A DNA stretch of 64,000 nucleotides from NCBI GenBank assembly GCA_033439795.1, contig JAUTDP010000002.1, positions 3,968,001-4,032,000 on the forward strand. The letters run 5' to 3'. Below are positions 1 to 13,424 of the stretch, piece after piece. Origin of the DNA: Sordaria brevicollis. Its lineage: Eukaryota; Ascomycota; Sordariomycetes; Sordariales; Sordariaceae. Under the pieces are notes generated by a model. That model did no database searches and was not told the DNA's origin. It worked only from the letters and a program-made list of their open reading frames with translations. The position numbers and the translations under genes are program-made. Position 1 is the first letter of the stretch. Each line of letters opens with the position of its first letter.

Positions 1-3000
1 TAAACGTTTAAAATATTATAAAATATATTATTAATATAATTTTAGAACGTCCTTAATACGCCCTATAAACCGAATGGGTAAATTATTAATTCGAAAAAAG
101 CCGAAACGGGTAATAAACGCTATAAATTATTCGTATCCCTCTTTAACCCGAATATAATTAAATATAGTAATAACGTTAAATTTAATAAAGATTTTCGCTT
201 TATAAATAATATCGAATATTTCCTTAATTAATAGTAATAGGTAGCGGAATTTTATAGTAATATTATTAATACCGCGGTAATTAATATAAATACGGACTCC
301 GCCGCTAAATTTCCTAACGAAGAGGATAAGGGCTGTAGCGGCGGATTAGGAAAGTTAAATAAATTTCTTCTAGAAATTAATATTAATTTATTTTTTAATT
401 ATAATTATTTCGATAAGCGTAATATATTAGGGCTTTATATTAGGTAGTTACTATCTTAATAATAATTCGATTTTATAATTATAAGCGTAATACGGCGGGA
501 CTTCTTTTATTAAGCGGGGAAGGAAAGCTTCGATATTTTTATAATATTTAATTAGGATTTTAGCCTTAATTTCGTTATCGGACTTAATAAACTTATTACT
601 CTTTTTTAAGAAAATTTTTACGTCCTTTTTAATAATTTTAATAACGTAAATTTATTTAAAGACTTCTTTATATATAAAAATATCCCGGCTAAAATCCCCT
701 ATTAAATTTAGTATTTTTATTAAAACGGCGGCTTCTTTATCTTTATCGGAATTAATATTACCGGCTATTGTATTAACGAACGAATAAATAAATAATAGTA
801 AAAAGTATTTATATTATTCCCCCTTATTATTTATAATATTATTTATTATATCCTCTATTAACTCTTCGGCGTCCGTTAATTCCGAAATTGTAAATAACCG
901 TTCTAATACGGCGTAATTAATAATTAGGGGTTTAAAATTCTATTTTTCGTATATATAATTAAATATAATAGCGTTGAATTCTTTAATATTGGCCGCGTTA
1001 AATGCGTTATTAATATATATAAAACGTTATAATTACGTTGGGCGTATCGTTTTAATAGAAATACGGTAATTATTTAAACGAATATATAATTCGTAAACCG
1101 CGGGGCTTTTAATTTTAACGAAAAAGGCGGCTATATTAGAAATTCTTTATACTTTAATCCTAGTTCGATTAATAATTAGAATTTTTATAAAATTATTAAT
1201 ATAGCGTAGAAAATTATTATATTACTTAATTTTAAAGATCGGGGAAAGAATTAAGGTAAGTTTATTTTCGGAGGTTAAGGAGGAGGGTAATAATTTAAGG
1301 ATCGGTATTATTCGCGGGGTAATTTAAAAAGCGGGTTCCGGTTATAAAATTATCCTAAGGGATTTAGGGAGCGGAAGCGGCGGCGGGGTTAAAATCGGGG
1401 TATTTAATTACAATAATGGGCGAATAACTATTATTATAATATAATTAGTAAAGCTTTTAAATATAATAATTTATTTATTGGAGAGATTTAAAGGAAGGTA
1501 GCGGCCGCGGTATTAAGTAAAGCGGACGGTATAATTATTATAATTAATTTTAAATCGATAATATTATATTTATAAAAAGCCGAAAATAACGGGGTAATTT
1601 TTAAAAATATTATAAACGAGGAAGGTAATAATCTTTATATAAAGACTAATATAGAATCGGGCGCGGACTCCTTTAGAAATAATATTTTTAATAATTTTAT
1701 CGGCAAAGACCAATTTCTTTAATTATAAAAATTTAAAATACAGGAGGTTATTCTTTTTTATAAATAAAGAGTTTAAAAAAGCGTAAACGGAATAATTACT
1801 ATCTACTAAAATAATATAATAATTTTTACGCAATTTAATATATACGTAAAATAATAAAAGTATTAAATTTAAAGATGCGGAATTATTTAAAGATTGAATT
1901 TATATTTCCTTTAAATCCTTTAATTTATAATTTAAAATTTATTTTTTTAATAATATTAACTCGGGCTTTTATACGCGATTATATATAAAAGTTAAACATT
2001 TCCTTAATCGTTATAATATTCGCCGCTAATAATTTATTTAGCGGATTAAATAGGAATTGGGTTAATAATTAGGGCGGGAGCCGGGTTAATAGCGGGGGTA
2101 TTAGTATTACGAACGTTAATAATATTATTATTACTATTATTATTATTTCTACTGCAATTGTAATTACCGTTATAATAATTATTTTTATTAATAAAGCCTT
2201 AAGGATTATAATTAATAAAATGAAGGTAATTTTTAATTAAGTAGCCGGATTAGCCGTAGCGACGATAAAGGCTATTACGTATACGCTAGTTTAATATATT
2301 AAAGTAAATAATATTAATAAGGTTAATAACGTCGAGATTTATCTTATTACCGCCCTAATTAACGGTACGGTTATTAAAATTAGAAGTGGAATTAGAGTTA
2401 CTAATAACGGAGTTAAAATTACTACCGGAATTAATATTAACGTTATTATTAGGGGCGCTATTAAGGATACTACGGGCTATACGGGTATAATAATTAGTAT
2501 CGTCCTAAGCGTAAATAATTTTATAGTATATTTTTAATTACTTATTTTAAACGTTATTAGCGGGGGGCTTATAATAGGTATTAATATTATAAATATATTT
2601 AAAAATTTTATTCTTTAAATATTCGACCTTTTAAATTTTAATTAAATTGTAAATAATTATTAAAAATATTAATTCTATTTCGAAATCGGTAAAATTCTTA
2701 TTAAATTAATAATATTCGGTTAAACGACGTTAAATATCTTATTTAATATTAATTATTTCGAAACGTTTAATTAAATACTATATAAATTCGGCGCCTATTT
2801 TCTACTCCTAAGCGTCCTTATTATTTTCGGTTATAATAATTTTAATAAAGTTATTAATACTAAATTTAAAATCGGGGCTAAATAATATAATTATACGTAA
2901 AATTTTTTAATATTTGTCCTAGAATAATATCGGGTCGTAAATTTATTAAATCTAAATAATTATATACTAAAAGCGGAAGATACGAATATATTTAGTAAAG

Positions 3001-3299
3001 TCTTTTTCGAAATTGGTAAAAATAAGGGGGTCGGCGACTATTTATTTATAAATATTATTAATACCTAGAATAGCGGGGTTAAAGTTACTAAAGTTAGAAA
3101 ATATAATAGCGGTTTAAATATTAAATTTATTATATTAAGTCTTAAAATCGGAATATTCCTTTTAAAGAGCAGCGTATAACGTTTAGAGGTTTCTAAAATC
3201 GATAAAAATTATATCGAATTAATTAATAAAATTATTATTCTAATTACGGATAAATACGTAATCGTCGCGAAAGCGCTAATAAGCGCGGCCGAATAATTA

Positions 3300-3653
3300 A
3301 ACGATAAATATAAAAGCGGCTTCTTTAATAATTAAAGAAGCGCGGTTAAAGTAATTATAAAGGACGAAGTAGGGCTCTTCGTCGTTATTAAAATTTACAA
3401 AAATCTCTTTAATATCTTCGTCGGAAGTAAATTTATAAAAGGCGGCGTAAATAATATTAACGTTAGGAATTAAATTATTACTACCGTTAATAATATTATA
3501 TAAAGTTTCTAAAATAGTAGTATTATTAAAATTAATAAAATTAATATTAAAAGCCGGAGTATTAAGGAGAATATTCGACGTATTATTAGGGGAAAAGATT
3601 ATAGGGTCGTTATCGCCGTTATAAAATATAGAGAGTAATATAATTAGGATCGC
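3300..3653 (-). pseudogene. Stop-free minus-strand stretch in RIP DNA, possible element protein relic
   Basis: This is a 118-codon run on the minus strand without a stop, bounded by stops at 3654-3656 and 3297-3299 and without a usable start codon. The middle reads as a plausible acidic protein segment (residues such as YKFTSDEDIKEIF and NDEEPYF). Its length stands out because other frames in this block break within a few tens of codons. It could be a remnant of a gag-like or other element protein, or chance. I recognise no family. Confidence 0.25.
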
Positions 3654-4009
3654 TTAATCGTCGTAAATCTTCTTATCTATTAAATATAGAAACCTTCCCT
3701 TATTTAATTAAATAAAGGGATTTAATAATAAAGGAAATACGCTAATTCGACGGTTTATATACGGCGAATGGAAAATAAACGATTTATTTTAAATAAAATA
3801 AAATTACGCGTAAATATATTATTTTAAAGGTATAATTAATTATTATAAAGATAGTTAATATAAAAGTAAATAATAAATATAAATATATATAATTATATAG
3901 AGGAAGAAAGAGGAAAAGGAAGAAAGTATATATAGGAGGCCCGCCCTTTATAGGGCGCGACGGGAACGCGCTAGTTACGCGCGGTTAAATGACTTTAACC
4001 GTATAGGCG

Positions 4010-4210
4010 GTAAGTAGTAATGTAATGTCCCGTACGGGCGGGACTATCCCGAGTATAGTAGTACGTTTTAGGAAGCGACCACTGTACGAGTACAAGTACG
4101 TGATGGCAATATGCCAATTACGTGCAGTTACGGCTAAGCCTGTGATAATATACTACTTACTTCTATATTTTTAAGAAACCCTTATAAATATTGGCGTAAA
4201 ACCAATGAAT
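4010..4210. other. Less mutated island inside the RIP block
   Basis: Here CpA and TpG reappear (for example around 4020-4030 and 4078-4145) while both sides are fully RIP-type. Known RIP acts on duplicated DNA, so a spared island may be single-copy DNA between two adjacent repeats, or an element end. A stretch starting TGTAATGTCCCG at 4020 could be an LTR start, but no second copy is in the window and no target duplication could be fixed. Boundaries are approximate. Confidence 0.4.
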
Positions 4211-4848
4211 TAGATTATAATTAAGGATTTTATAAGTTCGTAGAATAGTAGTATTAACGGGCGGCTCCTTAATTATTTAGCGAACTCTTTACTTATTGTT
4301 AGGTTATTATATTAGGCGGATAGCGGTAATAATATCGTTAAATTCTTCTAGGTCGTCCTCCTCGGGGTCGTTGTCGATATAACGGTTAATATTATCGATA
4401 TTAACTTTATTAACGGCGGGGGGAACGTAGGATAGGGGATTCGGGCTATATTTATTCAAGTCCCGAACCGTTAGCGGCGGATTTAATATATTGGAGCTCG
4501 GAACTGGCTTAACGCTATTTAATTAGATTTATTTCTTTTTAATATAATAATTTACGTTCTTTATAATATATTATATATAAAATTAATAGGGTATAATTAA
4601 ATAGGTAATAATAGCGGCCTTTTTAAATCCCCTATCGAAATCGTTAATAATTACCGCGGAGTTAAGAATTTCGTAATCTATTTGGAATTTCTTTAAACAA
4701 TTGAATTATTATTCAAAATCCTCCTTTCTCTTTCCACTAGAAAGGGAAAACGCTATATTAAAATTCTTACCCAATATATCGACGCTAATAATATTAAATA
4801 GCGGGAGATTAAAGCGGTTAACCTATTTAATAGGGATACGTTAATTAA

Positions 4849-4864
4849 TAAAAAAAAAAAAAAA
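4849..4864. repeat. Short poly-A tract in RIP DNA
   Basis: An A homopolymer of about 14-16 bases is followed by GGG. It lies inside RIP-degraded DNA and has no visible role. It might be the tail of a retroposed sequence, but no target duplication was found. Confidence 0.4.
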
Positions 4865-6230
4865 GGGAATTATAAATAACCCCCTATAATATAAATAGAT
4901 TTATTAATCTATATAATAATAGAAGAGTATAAAAATATATTTATTTACCTTATATATATTATCGACTAATAGTATATAGGGATTTTTCTTCTATATTTCT
5001 AAATACTATTCGAAGGTCTAAAATACTCGTATAACCCTCCTATCGTCGTTATACTTAATAAAATGCTTAATACTATAACGCTCCTTATACTATTTTAATA
5101 AATCGACGAGTATTTTAATCGAAATATAAAGACTATATTTTACCCGTCGAATACCCTACTAAAAGTTCCAAACCTCTTATAATATAATAAGGACTTAAAA
5201 ACTTCGAAGCTCTACCAATAACGTATTATTAATAATAGCGGTAAATATAACGAAATTCTCTTTATCCTCTTTAAACGTACCGTTTAAATAATAAATAATT
5301 TAGCGGGCATTTATACGGGTATAAATAAATAACCGTTTAATAATATTTTTAATTACTAAAATATAATAACGACGAACCTATTATCGATATACTATATTAC
5401 CGATAAAATTTATATAATCGAAAAGGTAATTATAAGTATTTTTAAATTCTTCTATATACTATTCGTTACTTTATTTTTTTTTTAAAATAATTTTAGTATA
5501 ATATAAGTAATCGAAGTACTTAATCGTTATATTATAATGCCTATAATTAGTAGCCTTATAAACGCTACTATATATATATTAATAATCGATCCGCTTTACT
5601 ATACCCTCCTCCCCCCTCTTCCTACTCTTCGTATAATTAATCGAAAATACTATAAAACCTTACGCTATATAATAGGATATAAGGGCATTAAAAGCAACGA
5701 TTTTATTATAGTAACTATTAGAAGTAAATAGTAGCGGTTATTAAGCGGGCGAAGGCGATTGCGAAGGGTTTAGGGATAAGGATCGAATTTATTATTATAT
5801 ACGTTCGTTAAGGGACTATAATAACCGTAGTCCTTCTACCTATTCGTATTCGTAACGATAGATCGAGAGGGACTATAATTCCTTAGCGACCGTAACCCGG
5901 TTTAGAATAATTATTCGAATTAAAGTAATAATTATTTTTACTAAAAATTCTAGTAAAATACCATTAATATAAATTATTACAATCGGTTTTGCTAAAAATC
6001 CGAAGTTTATTTATTTAAACGTACGTACGAACGCGATTTAAGATAGCCGGTTAAAAAAAATTGGGGAATATAACGAGTTAGAAAATATTCGATAAAATAA
6101 TAATAAAGATAACGAGAAATTATTGCAAAAAGGTTGTACAACGGTAGGTAAAACTTTGCGATAGCTTTATTCAATTGTGTAATAATACTAATAATCGCTA
6201 ATAGGTTGTACGACGACAATGAGGTTGGGC

Positions 6231-7373
6231 AGCGATATAGTGCACTGGGTACTGGGCGCTGGGCGCTAGCGCTAGTTTAGGCGTGGCTGGCGCAGCTTAC
6301 TCAGTAGGTTGGGTGGGGGGGACTATATGAGCACGGGAATGGGACTATGCGAGCACAGATTCCGTAGCTCTAACGAACTCTGGCAACGTCTCCCAGGCCC
6401 GCCAGGCTGGCACAACTGCTGGCTGCAGCCTGCAGCACAAAATTGTTGGGCAATTGTCCGAAGCAACTTGCATCAACAGCTGCCAATTCCCGTCCAGAAG
6501 CTCCTGGCGGGCCGTCCTGACGAGGAAAAGGGGTTCCTGCTTCACATGGCTTCAACATCCTGTCAATTGTCAACACCAAGAGAAGACTGGCCCTCTTCTA
6601 TACATATGTAGTGAAACTCGGGATGAAAAAGTGTCTCTATTACTTCTGGTCTATACCAGAGTCACCTCAGTTTGCAGATCACCACCTCTCCAGGATACAA
6701 TTTCACTAGCTTCACATACATGTGCATGTTTTGCATTCATCATGCTGCAGTGTCCTGGCTGGACGATTCCAGCTGCTTCTCGATGTTTCCAGTCTGATCT
6801 CTTCTCTCCTTCCAACACCAACACCTAACATCCAACACATCGTTTGATGAGATCATCTCTAACCTTGTGCGTGCAAACCGTGTTTAACTAACCGCCACCG
6901 ATTCCTGAAACTTCGAACTCGGATTTGCTTGCCAGAACTGCAACCCAACAGCCTCAAGAAGCTAACTAGAGGTAGCTTCGGCTCAGAACGATCTACGTCA
7001 CCTTATGTTTGGCTTTCAATCCTTATTCGAATGGGACTTAAGACTCATCTATGGCTGTAAACACGGGGCATGTCGACATGAGCGAGACTGGGGAGACATT
7101 GCAAGAAGCTTTGGAGGAGTGGTCACTGAACGAGGCCCCACACCGGCTCACCCTATACATCGCTCACCAACAAACGACTTTACTTCGATCACCCGGCAGC
7201 CTTTGCGCAAAGGCCTACACTTGGTGGTGCTAATGAGCCCAGGCAACGTTTGACAAATAAGTGGCATCCAAGTTTCCTAGCCTTTTGCACAGGACGGAAA
7301 AGAATAAACTAGAAACTATGCTGAGGCAATAGCAACAACCTATCTAACGTTCTTGGCTGTGAATGACGGAGAA
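6231..7373. other. Gene-poor region, nothing recognised
   Basis: Composition is normal again after the RIP block. Short open frames overlap on both strands (for example around 6309-6828) without family similarity, introns or a clear start context. I see no tRNA or 5S gene. Confidence 0.5.
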
Positions 7374-8329
7374 CTATGGACCAAGCCAACAGACCTGACA
7401 AGGAAAACTTCTCGGTGGCCGACAATTAGCCCACTCATAATATGACATATTCGCCCTCCACTTTTTGTCGACATCATCTGTGAGGCAATATTCCGGTCGG
7501 TTTTTTTGTTGATTATGTTCGTTGAATTTCTTGACAAAAGGAGATATCTCAACCAGTAGTAGGTATGCATGGGGCTCCTTGGATGCTGTCTTTTCTTTCG
7601 AAGCCCTGACAGTGAAATCTCTCTGTGATTCGACAAAAGTGTGTAGCAAATTCCACACTTACCCGTTGGGTAAATTCCTGATACCGACCTCTATCCACAG
7701 TTCACGAGCTTCGCCTGGAGTAAGAAAGCTCATAAACGAGATAACGGCGCTCTCCTCTACCCGGAGTCGCTCATCAGCTAATGAAAAAACATTATCCAGT
7801 ATGATAAAGTTCCTAGAATTGGAGAGGCAAGATGTGAGTGCAATATTGAAATCATCTCCAAGTGCCGTCGTCAGCGAGATTTTCATCAAAATTCTCATTT
7901 GGCTGCATTTTTGAATTCCAAGTTCCCTTTCCCGTATTGTACTTGTGCTAAAAGCCGTGGGCTTATGTTTAGTTTATCGGTTCCTTCTAAAGTTTCTGCA
8001 AAGTTCATTAGTTTGCTCTCTTCGTGCCGCGTGAAATATCGTCTGGAATTGTCAATAACGATGGACAAGGTCAAAAATAAGAATGAAGAGGTTGACATAT
8101 GTAATATAAAGTAAAGAGAGAAGTAAAGAGAGAAGTAAAGAGAGAAGAAGAGAAGTGAGATTGGCCGAGCAGAAATGATTGTTAGATTAATCTCTTCAGC
8201 AACATATATGTCCACCAAAATCGCCGCAAATGATAACCACATCACTAATACACTGAGCTTTTGTGCACAAACTTACACTTACCCCGGACATGAATTATAG
8301 GCAACAAGTCCAGCTAATGGACCGCACAT
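7374..8329 (-). CDS. Putative multi-exon gene of unknown function, possibly broken
   Basis: I recognise no family. Minus-strand pieces look protein-like and are joined by good fungal introns. Exon A is 8283-8329 (starts MCGPLAGLVAYN), then an intron 8043-8282 with a GTAAGT donor and a long pyrimidine tract before its acceptor. Exon B starts at 8042 (RYFTRHEESKLMNF) and its frame stops at 7895. Another frame, open from ATG 7898 to 7663, reads LGDDFNIALTSCLSN and ends at a GTAAGT donor. A 57-nt intron (7606-7662) joins it in phase to exon D, 7374-7605 (ASKEKTASKEPHAYLL, ending at a TAG). I found no canonical intron between exon B and the third piece, so a frameshift, a non-canonical intron or a wrong start is likely. 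It may be a lineage-specific gene or a decayed one. Confidence 0.4.
8109..8150. repeat. Short 12-bp tandem repeat (AAGTAAAGAGAG-type, about 3 copies)
   Basis: Three imperfect copies of a 12-base purine-rich unit are seen. On the minus strand this is the pyrimidine-rich tract of the proposed 240-nt intron (8043-8282) of the uncertain gene at 7374-8329. Confidence 0.7.
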
Positions 8330-11300
8330 GTATTACCACCTCAGTTAAGAAAAACAAAGTCTAAGAGTAAACGATAGGCCTCTGCTTCTGTTGATATGAG
8401 ACCGACAGGCTGAGCCAGACATAATAAGACATAACGTATCATGAACGTTCGGGTAGCGACAGCCACACACACAACCACACTTCCAGACCCTTAAACTATT
8501 GCCGTTCCCCAATCCCTCAAAAACCAAGAAAGGAGTCTCCTATGGTTCTAGTTCTAGTTGCAGTGCAATTTTCCTGTCCTCATTACTCATAGCCCTGCTT
8601 CTTCTAGACTCGACAAGATATACCTCCCCCTCTGATTCCATGTATGTACCTGCCACACCTGCAAATCCTTCTCGGTTCCTTCAGGATGTAGGAACCCGGT
8701 ATCCGATGTTGTTATGCCGTTCCATTTATCTGATCCTATAAGCAAGGTACATACAGTCTGTCATGAAGAAGTCCAGTCGTTATGTCCCTATGAAGGTAAA
8801 CAGGGCGTATACGATGCGCATGCTGACCACTACTTTACCTTCCATTGTTTTCTCTTTCCATGAAAGAAAACCGTTACAACGCCATGATTGGAATATGAAA
8901 CAGGAACCATCTATCCCTCTCCGCCATAGAAATAGTTACCAAACTGTCAATACCGCGTCTGCCTGGCCGTCACCAGAACCACCAGCCAGATCAAGTATGG
9001 TAGATCAGAGAAGGAGTTCTCGTCAAAGGCGAACGGAAGGTTCAGTTTGATACCCAATCCCGCAATTTAAGTATGCGCCTTCCGACTTCCCCAGATTAGA
9101 ACCCCCAGTTTCCTCGTCCTCGGCTCATCCGATCGGTACGCTCGACTCGAATAAAACAAAAATTGTGGATGGGTAGGGGCCACTGCCTGGAAGGGAAGCC
9201 ACCCAAATTTAGCAAAGGTGTGGCTTTCTTGTTTGATATAGAAAACATCCCCCGCCGCCGCCGCTGCCGCCGCGGCGCTTGCGCTTGCTTGCCGTGTCAT
9301 GTCATGTCAAACTTCGATCCGACGCTACTACAGGTAAAGGTATATTACCGATCCACCGGCCTAACATAGTCTGAGTCGAGTCGAGTATTGATAACAATTG
9401 AAAATCGTAGTTCACCACTGACTGACTGACTGGTAAGGCCAGTGAGTGGTAAACCACGATTATCAGTTCTTGTCGAGTGAAATATGTTGAGAGATTGGAG
9501 CTGTAGGGAAATGGGTGGGTATCAAGCTAGTGGCATTCTCTTGAGACTTGAGTAGGTTTATGCATGCTTGAGTATATAGATCTGAACGTTCTATTCCCTT
9601 TGAGACAATATTTCAAGTTGATATTGGAAATTTCACGAAAATAGTAGTAGAGGTATCGCTTCATGTTGAGACTGGCGCAGAACTTTATGCATATAGGGGA
9701 GGAAATTTATTTGACAAGTAAACGGTATCATGTGATTTCCGTCACAGTCTAAGACATAGCCAACTCGGTTTTCCGGTTTATGGTTTCTTTCCGAGTATAA
9801 CTGGTCTTGTTCAATATGACGATATAAGCCCACATCATGGCTTCTGCAGGTACAACATGCTTCCCGAAACCGCCACGACGGGATGAAAACGATAGACCTG
9901 CATTTCATGTGTGTGTGAATCTTCTTTACATGCACCGATGCAGTCAAGTGGAAAGTTCCGGTAGACGACCTGTTAGGCGATGTCCACCCCTAACGTGGTT
10001 GCCGATGGTCTCGATGGCGCTGCTGCTTCAGCAGGAGTTGTATCCTAGAAGAACGAGAATATCATAAGCCGGTCTCGGTACGCCCGAGAATTGCGTGTTT
10101 GGACAATGACAGCGAGAGATATATTTGCCTTGTCTCCACAAGCCCGGCAATGTTGCCGGATCATCATCATCATTATCATCATCATCATCATCATCATCGT
10201 TGAACCAAGGCGGGAGACGAACGGAAACCAGGGATAAGGTCCTCAGGGCTTATCACCTCTCGTGCAAGTTTCCTCGTCCACGATCCCTTGTTCATATTGA
10301 TCGAAGCATGCTTCTGTCAGGTTTCTGGAAGGCCAGCGAAGATGCATGGCGCGCGGCACGGCAAAAATGGTGCCGGGTTTGTTTCCGGTGCTCACGCAGG
10401 GGAGACGATATGATCCCGATCGTAGCTTGCGGAGTGGCGAGTGACGAAGGGGTATCCGGTGAACGAGGCCCCCTCAGAGGAAAAATTCCGGCAGAAAGAA
10501 GGGCATGGTGCTCGATATAGGTCCTGCAGAAACAGGCACGCATGTAGGTAGCAATCTACCCTACAAGCACCCTGCAGAAGCGCCTTTTGCGTACCGCACC
10601 GAACTGTTGTAGCACATGCGCTGCAGTTGCAACACATGCCGTTCGGGCTCCCAGGTGGTATTTGCATGGCAAGTGCGATACGTGCTTGGCTAAGGACACA
10701 GGGCAAGGTAGTTATCTACTTACTGTGTGTATAAAGCAGGCATGTTCTCGAAGCCTGCCATGAGCGATGAAGGGAGAAACAATGCTAAAGACCCATGTTA
10801 GTGGAAATCTGGCCGATTGTTTATCATGAATTGTTTCGACCTGCATACTGAGGCAATGAATGAGGTCGCCGCCCCCAAGTGACGAGCCTGTCTGTCTGAT
10901 TGTTGATTTGAGCCACAGTTCCCGTCAGTTCTGGTTTTCTCCTTCCCGGCTTAAAGGGGGACAGAAAACCCCAAAACCTCGTATATAGACTTGAACCCGC
11001 GGCATCGTGCACCTCATTGTGAGACTTGTCACTGGCGAGACTGGGTGCAAACTCCATTTGCCAACAAGGTTTGGGGGAAGGAGAGAAGGTGAAACCTCGT
11101 TTCACTAATGGGAGACACACACACATACAGCACAGCCTTCTAGTTGTGCTTGTGTGATGGCTTGCTTGTACGTGGAGGTTTGTCTTTTGTTGTGTGTGCA
11201 ATCAACGAATTCTGGATGGCCTGCTGGGTTTGATGATGGCGACGGTGGCCCAAAACCGTAAGGAAACGGAGAAGACAGGCGAGACGGTCTTGTTAGGTTC

Positions 11301-13419
11301 TCTGGCCAAGATAGAGTTTGAGGCACTAACAGTTACTTTGTCAGCTTCCTAGGGTAAATATGTGACGGAGTACCATAACTAACGGAGCCGGCGGTCTCAA
11401 CCGTTATGTTATGATATCTCATATGATAGCTGTTGTCCGTGTAACCACACCTTGAAGCGCAAGGGCGAACCGACTCGACTTCAACTTGAGGGTGGTGCCC
11501 CGGCGATGCTGTCAATCATGTTTTTCTTGAGACGTGGTTTCTGGGTCTGTTTCCTTACCGAATGCCCACTATTTGGGCACACTTGGTCGCCCACTCACCG
11601 TCTTCTAACCCTTCCCGTACATGTAACCAAGTTACCATAGTCCAAGACCTCGGGAAGACGGCCAAAGACCACACCTTGGTGTGCTGTTAGCCTATGATCT
11701 CATCTAGCGTGAATCTCCGCGCACGAGCAGTAAAGTAGCAGACACATCGTTACTGATGACTTACTTCGCAGTCCAGCGTTGATATAAATCCTGGCGCAAC
11801 GAATACGGGAGTCGAGGAAGCAACGACGGGGCCTCGTAACGCTGTCGCCGAAAACAGCAAATCATAACCGTCTCTGGTTCAGTTGTTGGCCAGGCCCCTT
11901 ACATGACTAGTCTGCACACAGCGCATCGCGAAACTTGGCGCTATTCCCAACTCCATGGGTTGGGATCTGGAGTGCGTATTTTAATATCTGGCAACCGATC
12001 GGTAGCACATGGAATCCATCACGACCAACTGTACGTAGATGTCGATACGTAGTTGTACGGCGAAGCAGGAGGAAGCGATTGCTGGTCTGTTTAACCCATC
12101 CACAGGCCACAGCGTCCCCATAATCTTGCGAAACACAAGGCTCACTGCAGGAGCGCTTGTTCAAGGACTGCCAGGTCTCGATATCGAAAGGTGATTGAGA
12201 GTCTGTCTCAGAGGCTGAAGGGTGAGATTTCGCGCGCGGAAGGCCAGCCGCGGCCCCACATGCTGTCTAGTGTAGGTAGTTGAAGTGACTTTTGCATCGT
12301 GAACATTGCTTCGGCCCGTTCGGTGCGCCCCAGCCGCCCTATAAGTTCCAGAGAGGACGCCCTGGCCGGGCCACAGACGCAAGAAAGAAAAAAGAGTGGG
12401 CGCCAAATGGCAGGGACTGGGACGTGAAAATCCAAGGACCAAGATGGGCGTTTCGACTCCGCCCGTTAGGCCATGTCTACCCCACAAGTCCGGGGCACTT
12501 AATCACGGTTGCCGAGACGAGGGCGTGTAAACAGGCGTGAAAGCCTCCACCTCGAATTCCCCTTGTTAGACGCGAGATGTCCCGCATCTTGTATACCGAG
12601 GGATCCAATCTTGGATCATGAGTGTAGGTATTGTAGAGGGCAGACTGTTGACGGGAGGTGAGTGGTTGTCCTGAATGTCCGCAGCATACAACACTCGGGA
12701 GAAGAGAGTCCCATCTCGCCGGGCTCGAACACGCGAGTGTATGGGGGAGAAGGAGGGGCCGTCCTGGCTTAACTTGGTAGAGGTAACTGACACCCGGCGA
12801 ACAACAGAGTGTGGCTGTGTTGTAAAGCCCCAGGTACTGGGGGACGGAAAGCTGGAGAGGTTGCACGCCGTCAATTCCAGTCCTTCAAAGATGTCTGTCC
12901 CTTCTATCCCTGTATGGTCCAGTATCGGAACCTGCTTCGGTGCGTATGTAGTACTCTTGGTACTAGTACGTAGCAGTTAGAGGTAAGGTAGGGAAGCATA
13001 TCGGAGCAGCAGACCGAGCCAGACTGGTCTCGGACGTAATTCTGCAAACGTGGGAGAGTGCAGCAACTTATCGACAACGGGACTCTTTTTTTGACATGTA
13101 GAGCTAGCATCGACAACGTTAACGGCGCCAAGGATGGTCCAGAGCGGGTGTTGGGACTTGGGACGGGGAGGCAACGGGATGGTGCCCAGTGATGCCAATC
13201 ATGTCAACTGAATCAGAGACATGTTGACCTGAGGTGAAGACGTCGTGGCGCCCTGGTCCCTGTCAGCCTGTCCAGAGTGTCCATCGTCGTTCCGTTGCCG
13301 CCGGCGGTTGAACAGAAAGTGGGCAGGTGAAGCCTTTCACAGAATCACAGGCGCCTTTTTTGCAGTGGAAGACTGGAAGTAGTGGGCAGCAGTGGTCAAA
13401 AGTGGGCTCTCTCCAATTG
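8330..13419. other. Gene-poor intergenic region, nothing firmly supported
   Basis: Many short overlapping open frames occur on both strands, none with a recognisable domain or a coherent exon-intron structure. It contains a TCA/ATC microsatellite (10160-10199) and a CCG-rich run (about 9250-9275). No tRNA, 5S rRNA or CRISPR-like array was seen. The right edge is the target site of the copia element. Confidence 0.5.
10160..10199. repeat. TCA/ATC trinucleotide microsatellite
   Basis: About 13 tandem TCA units are interrupted by one TTA. It is in intergenic DNA and outside any supported gene. Confidence 0.85.
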
Positions 13420-13424
13420 CAATG
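13420..13424. repeat. 5-bp target site duplication CAATG, left copy
   Basis: CAATG directly precedes the TGTCAG start of the left LTR. The same five bases follow the right LTR at 19433-19437, which fixes both ends of the insertion. Confidence 0.9.

Larger units (their letters stand above)
1..6230. repeat. RIP-degraded repeat block (element class not resolved)
   Basis: The block is extremely AT-rich. CpA and TpG are nearly absent while CpG and TpA are common, and every frame is broken by many TAA/TAG codons. This is the known signature of Neurospora-type RIP, which changes C to T mainly at CpA in duplicated DNA. I could not find convincing reverse-transcriptase or transposase motifs, so the original element or elements are unidentified. 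A minus-strand stretch without stops lies at 3300-3653, and another minus-strand reading ending near 4310 finishes in an acidic tail. The left edge runs out of the window. The right edge is gradual: normal composition returns at about 6200-6240. Confidence 0.85.

Noticed and set aside
4020..4140. TGTAATGTCCCG considered as the start of a gypsy LTR
   Set aside because: No second copy, no CA end with duplication and no pol motifs could be tied to it inside the window.
5737..5990. Repeated GGGACTATAAT considered as transposon ends
   Set aside because: The copies do not define a consistent inverted pair or target duplication, and RIP makes short AT-rich matches common.
12711..12790. GCTCGAACACG on the plus strand considered as a tRNA T-loop (minus strand)
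   Set aside because: The T stem does not pair and no acceptor or anticodon arm could be built.
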